Assembly (NCBI GenBank): GCA_900553805.1
Contig: USEU01000008.1
Location: 1-46,235 of the forward strand
Source of the DNA: an uncultured Eubacteriales bacterium
GTDB taxonomy: Bacteria; Bacillota; Clostridia; Oscillospirales; Oscillospiraceae
Direction of reading: 5' to 3'
DNA length: 46,235 nt
In this document: positions 42,646-46,235 of the stretch, piece by piece
Position numbering within the stretch: position 1 is the stretch's first letter
Layout: the number at the start of each line of letters is the position of its first letter
The notes under the pieces: generated by a model
The model's database searches: none
What the model was told of the DNA's origin: nothing
What the model saw: only the letters and a program-made list of their open reading frames with translations
Position numbers and translations under genes: made by a program

Positions 42646-43928
42646 TGAAATTTCTGAGATCCGCACTGGTTCTTGTGCTGATTTTTGCCGTATTCGGTGC
42701 GGCAATGTTCGGCCTGAATTTCTACACCGGCCCGCGTATCGAGGCAAACCGGGCGGGAGAAGCCTTCGCTCCTCTGCTGGCCGTCATGCCCGACGGCGCT
42801 GTCTTTGACGGCGACGCACTGATCTACGACGCGGCAGATACCGCTGCCTCTTCCCTGACCGGCGTAGGGCCGCAGGTCCTGAAGATCTACCGCGAGGCCA
42901 ACGGCACCGGCTACGCCGTCCAATGCCAGACGGTGGACAATTACACCAGCGAACCTATGGAGCTGACCTTCGGTGTTGATGCCGATGGGAAGATCTGCGG
43001 CGTCCAGGTGGACAAGTACACCGATTCCATCGACGTGCGCACCAAGGACGAGGGCTTCCTTCCCTCCTTCGTGGGACAGGATTCCACGCTGGCCGACGTG
43101 GGTCTGGTGGCAGGCTGCACCTTCTCCTCTTCCTCCATCCGCAATGCGGTGGAGGCCGGGATACAGTCACTGATCGGCAACGGGCTGGTAAGCGCAGGCG
43201 TAAAGAGCCCCGCGCAGCTGCTGACTGAGCTGATCCCCGCCGTCGCCCCCGGCATGGCCAAGGACGGCGTTCTGAAAGCGGCGCAGCTGGAGGCCCCTGA
43301 CGGCCTGGGGATCGTCTACCAGGCCGATAACGGGACCGGCTTTGCTTACATCATGAACGATGCAGACAATTCCTTCCTGGCCGTGGTCAACGCCATGGGG
43401 GAATGCGCTGTTTATGACGTGGATGGAAACAATGTGACGGAAGTCCACGCCGGCCTGGCATCGGAGGCCCAGGCGGATGCGGCTGCCCGGCAGCAGGATT
43501 TCTCCGCTGACGGCGAAAAGAAGCTTGGAAAGATGTTCAAGGACGCTGCGCAGATCACGCCGCTCCGGCTGAACACCTTCGGCACCGTGGTCTATGCAGC
43601 CTCCTTCCAGAGCGAGGGAGCGGACTACACCCTGTTCTATTGCCGTCCCATCGGCTTTGACCAGATGAGCCTGTATGTGGTCCTGGACGAAAACGGAGCC
43701 ATTGCCAAGCTGGATGCCAAGCAGCTCTTCTTTGAGACGGATTACTTCCCGGTGGACGATACCGTGGATCAGCCCGCCTACAAGTCCGGCTTCAACGGCA
43801 TGGCGGCGGACAACTCCTCTGCGGATGCCGGTATGATCTCCGGCGCGACCATGACCTCCAACGCCGTGCGCCAGGCCATCACCGATTCCTTTGCTGCCTT
43901 CGCGCAGCTCCAGAACGGAGGGAAATGA
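42645..43928 (+). CDS. rnfG: Rnf complex subunit RnfG, enlarged with two FMN-binding-like domains
   Basis: 427 residues, against roughly 180-220 for common RnfG. One N-terminal helix (6-24) anchors it. The first FMN_bind-like domain (~85-175) ends in LVAGCTFSSSSIRNAVEAG, with T159 in a GCT version of the motif. The second (~320-425) ends in the canonical MISGATMTSNAVRQAI with T402, the expected covalent FMN site. The 140 residues between contain a partial third copy-like stretch (GTGFAYIMNDADNSFLAVV). The extra domain could add a second flavin to the external electron path. ATG chosen 8 bp after GGGAGGT. Confidence 0.93.
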   Translation: MKFLRSALVLVLIFAVFGAAMFGLNFYTGPRIEANRAGEAFAPLLAVMPDGAVFDGDALIYDAADTAASSLTGVGPQVLKIYREANGTGYAVQCQTVDNYTSEPMELTFGVDADGKICGVQVDKYTDSIDVRTKDEGFLPSFVGQDSTLADVGLVAGCTFSSSSIRNAVEAGIQSLIGNGLVSAGVKSPAQLLTELIPAVAPGMAKDGVLKAAQLEAPDGLGIVYQADNGTGFAYIMNDADNSFLAVVNAMGECAVYDVDGNNVTEVHAGLASEAQADAAARQQDFSADGEKKLGKMFKDAAQITPLRLNTFGTVVYAASFQSEGADYTLFYCRPIGFDQMSLYVVLDENGAIAKLDAKQLFFETDYFPVDDTVDQPAYKSGFNGMAADNSSADAGMISGATMTSNAVRQAITDSFAAFAQLQNGGK

Positions 43929-43930
43929 GC

Positions 43931-44539
43931 ATGAAAGAGAATCAAACATCCCACCTGCTGGGCGGCGTTCCCGCCAGCCTGCTGACCATGGCCTCCGCAC
44001 TGGTCATGGTCTCCAGTGCGGACCTGCGGGCCGCTGTTGGCATGAGCATTGTGGTGCTGGTGTCCACCCTGCTGGCCTCCATCACCATCTGCGCCCTGCG
44101 CCGGGTCATCCCGAAGGGCATCCAGCTCCCGGCGAATCTGCTGATCATCACGGGCTTCGTGTCCTTGGTCAATATGCTGATGCAGGCCCATTTCCCCGTG
44201 GCTGTGAACCTGCTGGGGGTGCACCTGGCCGCGCTGGCCGCCAGCCCCGTCATGTTTGAGGTGCCGGACAGCGCCGTGGCCCACGGTGAAGCGCTGACCA
44301 TCCGCACCGCCCTCCTCACCGCGCTGTTCCTGTCCGCTGTGATGCTCGTCTGTGCCCTGATCCGGGAGCCGCTGGGCAGCGCGACCATCTGGGGCCGCCC
44401 CATTGCTTTCCTGGAAAGCGTGAAGGTCCCCATTCTGTCCGGCGCTTACGGCGGCTATCTGGTCATGGCGCTCCTGATGGCAGTGATCAATGCCCTTACC
44501 GCAGCGAAAAAGCATGAGAAAGAGAGGTCCGCAGCATGA
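43931..44539 (+). CDS. rnfE: Rnf complex subunit RnfE, lacking the [2Fe-2S] cysteines
   Basis: 202-residue membrane protein, six helices, with the RnfE/NqrD pattern ALRRVIPKGIQLPANLLIITGFVSLVNML. Canonical RnfE has one cysteine in the GLCP segment of its first helix and another in VVNC of its fourth, sharing an intramembrane [2Fe-2S] cluster with RnfA. The matching places here read TMASALVMVSS (20-29) and LAALAASPVMFE (99-110), without Cys. Its two cysteines (ITICALRR, MLVCALIR) are elsewhere. An ATG two codons upstream (43925) overlaps the rnfG stop, but is too close to GGAGG. Confidence 0.9.
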   Translation: MKENQTSHLLGGVPASLLTMASALVMVSSADLRAAVGMSIVVLVSTLLASITICALRRVIPKGIQLPANLLIITGFVSLVNMLMQAHFPVAVNLLGVHLAALAASPVMFEVPDSAVAHGEALTIRTALLTALFLSAVMLVCALIREPLGSATIWGRPIAFLESVKVPILSGAYGGYLVMALLMAVINALTAAKKHEKERSAA

Positions 44540-45093
44540 GCGCAAATGTGATTTTTGGAATTCTTCTGGCCGGAATTCTCTCCGGCAACTATGCCATCGT
44601 GCGTTTTCTCGGCACCGGCGCGGTGATAACCAACCGCCGCCCTGTGGGGCAGTCCCTGGTGCTGGGGCTTGGCACCACCGTTGTGATGGTGCTCTGCGCG
44701 CTTATCACCTGGCCGATCAACACCTATCTGCTGAACGCGGCGGATTATCTGCAAACCATGGTCTTTATGGCGGTGGTCATTGGCGTTGTAGAGCTGCTCC
44801 ATGTGCTTTTTCACAAGGTCCTGGATGACCTCTGCCACGCCGATTACGTCAGATTCGGCATCAACGGCGCCGTATTGGGAATGTGCATTGAAAACACTTC
44901 CCTCGGCTTTGGTGAAAGTCTGGTCACCGCGCTGGCCGTTGGCATTGGATTCACGGTGGTCCTGCTTCTCTACTCCCGCCTGCGGGAGGCCGTATGGGAT
45001 GAGGATGCCGTCCCCGCTCCCTTCCGCGGGCTGCCCATCTCATTGCTGACCGCCGGAATGATCGCACTGGCCTTGCTGGCGCTGAACTTCTGA
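44536..45093 (+). CDS. rnfA: Rnf complex subunit RnfA, lacking the [2Fe-2S] cysteines
   Basis: 185-residue six-helix protein of the RnfA/NqrE family: SGNYAIVRFLG, NAVLG-type motif, GIGFTVVLLLYSRLRE, and the typical C-terminus PAPFRGLPISLLTAGMIALAL. Canonical RnfA has FLGICPFLG and TTNCAVLG, whose cysteines bind half of the [2Fe-2S] cluster. Here these read FLGTGAVIT (Gly28) and GINGAVLG (Gly111). A nearby cysteine at 117 (GMCIEN) is not in the usual position. The start overlaps the rnfE stop as ATGA. In most clostridial operons rnfB follows at once; here it does not. Confidence 0.92.
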   Translation: MSANVIFGILLAGILSGNYAIVRFLGTGAVITNRRPVGQSLVLGLGTTVVMVLCALITWPINTYLLNAADYLQTMVFMAVVIGVVELLHVLFHKVLDDLCHADYVRFGINGAVLGMCIENTSLGFGESLVTALAVGIGFTVVLLLYSRLREAVWDEDAVPAPFRGLPISLLTAGMIALALLALNF

Positions 45094-45097
45094 GCCG

Positions 45098-45454
45098 ATG
45101 AAGAAGCGCGACTGGATCCTGATCGGCGCGCTCCTGGCCCTGTCCGGGGTGCTGCTGGGCCTGCTGCTCCTGCTGCGGCAGGAGGGCGGTTATGTGGTCG
45201 TCCGCATCGACGGCGCGGAAGCCGGACGATACAGCCTCTCTCAGGAGGGGGAGTACCCGCTGAACGGAGGGACAAACCTCCTGCGGATCGAGGATGGGGC
45301 CGCCTTCCTGATCGATGCCAACTGCCCTGACCAGTTGTGCGTAAAGCAGGGAAAGGTACGCTACAACGCTCAGACCATTACCTGCCTGCCCAATCGTCTC
45401 ACCGTCACCGTTTACGGCACCCAGGAGCAGGGTGTGGATCTGGTCTCGAATTAG
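45098..45454 (+). CDS. NusG domain II-containing membrane-anchored protein
   Basis: 118 residues: one N-terminal transmembrane helix (5-27) and an extracytoplasmic NusG_II domain. The family motif is complete: CPDQLCVKQG and ITCLPNRLTVTV, with three conserved cysteines. Despite the domain name it is not a transcription factor. Such proteins are found beside ApbE, Rnf and the Gx-transporter gene in many Firmicutes, and my recollection is that EetA of the flavin-based electron-transfer loci is of this type. Its role is unknown. It follows rnfA by 4 bp with a poor ribosome site, so coupling is likely. Confidence 0.88.
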   Translation: MKKRDWILIGALLALSGVLLGLLLLLRQEGGYVVVRIDGAEAGRYSLSQEGEYPLNGGTNLLRIEDGAAFLIDANCPDQLCVKQGKVRYNAQTITCLPNRLTVTVYGTQEQGVDLVSN

Positions 45455-45462
45455 GGAGAAAA

Positions 45463-45960
45463 ATGATGAAAGCAAAAAAAGTGGCTTTCCTGGGGCTGTC
45501 CATCACCCTGGCCATGATCCTTTCCTTTGTGGAAAGCCAGATCCCGGCGTTCACCACCATCCCCGGCATGAAAATTGGACTGCCAAACTTAGTGACGGTA
45601 TTTCTCCTGTACCGGGTAGGCTGGAAGGAGACCGTGGTGGTCAGCATCATCCGGGTCGCGCTGGTAGCGCTGCTGTTCGGAAATCTGCAAAGCCTGCTCT
45701 TTAGCCTGGCCGGTGCGGCGGTAAGCCTTGCAGGCATGATCCTGCTGAAGAAAACCGGCCTGTTCTCCCCCATCGCCGTCAGCGTTGCAGGCGGCGTCCT
45801 GCACAACGTCGGTCAGATCGCCGCCGCCTGCCTGTGGACCCAAACCCTCCAGATCGCCTATTACCTACCCATCCTCCTCATCAGCGGCATCTGCGCCGGC
45901 ATCCTCATCGGCCTGATCGCCGGCCTTCTGCTGAACCGGCTGAAGAATATCCATTTTTAA
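45463..45960 (+). CDS. Gx transporter family protein (heptaprenyl diphosphate synthase component I-like)
   Basis: 165-residue membrane protein with five or six helices and the Hpre_diP_synt_I pattern: VESQIPAFTTIPGMKIGLPNLVTVFLLY, then FGNLQSLLFSLAGAAVSLAGM and GGVLHNVGQIAAA (shown in part). Although named after HepS1, the family resembles ECF-type S components and may move a small molecule; no synthase chemistry is expected from it alone. It is paired with the NusG_II gene, a pairing I recall for EetA/EetB. TTAGGGAGAAA precedes the ATG. It is the last gene before the terminator. Confidence 0.88.
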   Translation: MMKAKKVAFLGLSITLAMILSFVESQIPAFTTIPGMKIGLPNLVTVFLLYRVGWKETVVVSIIRVALVALLFGNLQSLLFSLAGAAVSLAGMILLKKTGLFSPIAVSVAGGVLHNVGQIAAACLWTQTLQIAYYLPILLISGICAGILIGLIAGLLLNRLKNIHF

Positions 45961-45971
45961 ATTCCTAACAA

Positions 45972-46017
45972 AAAGCAGCACACAACTCCAGAAGCAGGAA
46001 TTGTGTGCTGTTTTTTA
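45972..46017. terminator. Terminator of the Rnf-type operon
   Basis: CAGCACACAA and TTGTGTGCTG arms with inner TCC/GGA pairs, followed by TTTTTT on the plus strand and also by a T-run on the minus strand, so it can work both ways. Confidence 0.9.
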
Positions 46018-46140
46018 TTGGACCCGCTGCATGGTCCATACGTCATCCCGTTCCATTCCCAGCGCGGGAAACAGTTCTCCAGGAAATATCTATGCGTCCC
46101 CGATCGACACAAATTGGCCCAACAACTATGTCCAAAACAG

Positions 46141-46170
46141 TTGACATTGAAATTCTGTCTGTTGTAGAAT
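46141..46170 (+). promoter_or_regulatory. Candidate promoter reading out of the window
   Basis: TTGACA (46141-46146) and TAGAAT (46165-46170) with an 18-bp spacer. Transcription would begin at the left edge of the second inverted-repeat element. Confidence 0.45.
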
Positions 46171-46180
46171 GGTAAAAACC

Positions 46181-46235
46181 TTAAGGCAACACCGCGCAAT
46201 TGTGTCTGCGAGCCGCAGCCGTCTTTTTGCCCCAC
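46181..46235. mobile_element. MITE-like element, copy 2 (truncated by the window edge)
   Basis: It begins TTAAGGCAACACCGCGCAAT and is identical to copy 1 (5448-5498) over the 51 bases present. The rest lies beyond the window. The 160 bp before it (46018-46180) hold no convincing gene. Confidence 0.75.

Noticed and set aside
45957..46235. 92-codon minus-strand frame across the terminator and the second repeat copy
   Set aside because: It reads through a terminator hairpin and into the mobile element. A short in-frame tail near 46020-46090 (ending DDVWTMQRVQ in another frame) looked protein-like but is too short to assign.

Overview
The window looks like the chromosome of a high-GC, Gram-positive, anaerobic gut Firmicute, most likely an Oscillospirales/Ruminococcaceae-type organism. 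This is an inference from several observations: strong AGGAGG ribosome sites, TTGACA-N16/17-TATAAT promoters, lipobox lipoproteins, plant-glycan enzymes under LacI-type regulators, and an Rnf-type electron-transport operon. I see no rRNA, tRNA or CRISPR array.

Layout. Positions 183-5325 (minus) hold a GH3 beta-glucosidase with inverted domain order and a MATE exporter coupled to a NagZ-like hexosaminidase. A 227-bp element with terminal inverted repeats follows (5444-5670), and its second copy runs off the right edge of the window. Positions 5675-8880 (minus) are a five-gene operon: ABC exporter ATPase, permease, acetyltransferase, a 39-codon small ORF and a second acetyltransferase. A DUF2079 membrane protein (9085-10959, plus) converges on a CNNM/CorC-type transporter - esterase - NTF2-like operon (11029-13512, minus). 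That operon starts with a structured leader carrying a 27-codon upstream ORF. Positions 13792-14840 are scar tissue: an inverted-repeat element, a truncated IS481-type transposase and a sodium symporter gene broken twice.

Positions 14971-22282 are an arabinoside-use locus: GH127 beta-L-arabinofuranosidase, extracellular sugar-binding protein, two permeases and a YesL-like protein, with a divergent LacI regulator and its apparent operators. Positions 22388-36762 are a second glycan locus. It has three closely related cytoplasmic DUF5060/DUF4038 (apiosidase-like) hydrolases, a ribokinase-family kinase, a second LacI regulator, a complete Opp/Dpp-type importer and an RpiB-like isomerase. Four matches to one 16-bp operator tie these together. 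Intact glycosides are probably imported and split inside the cell, and the released sugar is phosphorylated and isomerised. Two decayed gene fragments (SDR and AraC) and a small membrane protein separate this from the last region.

Positions 37984-46017 (plus) are the most unusual part. A promoter with a palindromic operator and a structured 5' leader precedes a duplicated lipoprotein with FMN-binding-like motifs, ApbE flavin transferase, rnfC, rnfD, rnfG, rnfE and rnfA, then a NusG-domain-II protein and a Gx-transporter/heptaprenyl-synthase-I protein. RnfB is absent. RnfA and RnfE also lack the cysteines that hold the intramembrane [2Fe-2S] cluster in canonical Rnf, while RnfG is doubled in size with two flavin-attachment-like motifs. 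These changes fit together as an Rnf derivative that moves electrons between NADH and extracytoplasmic flavoproteins without the ferredoxin branch, resembling flavin-based extracellular electron transfer. This functional reading is inference.
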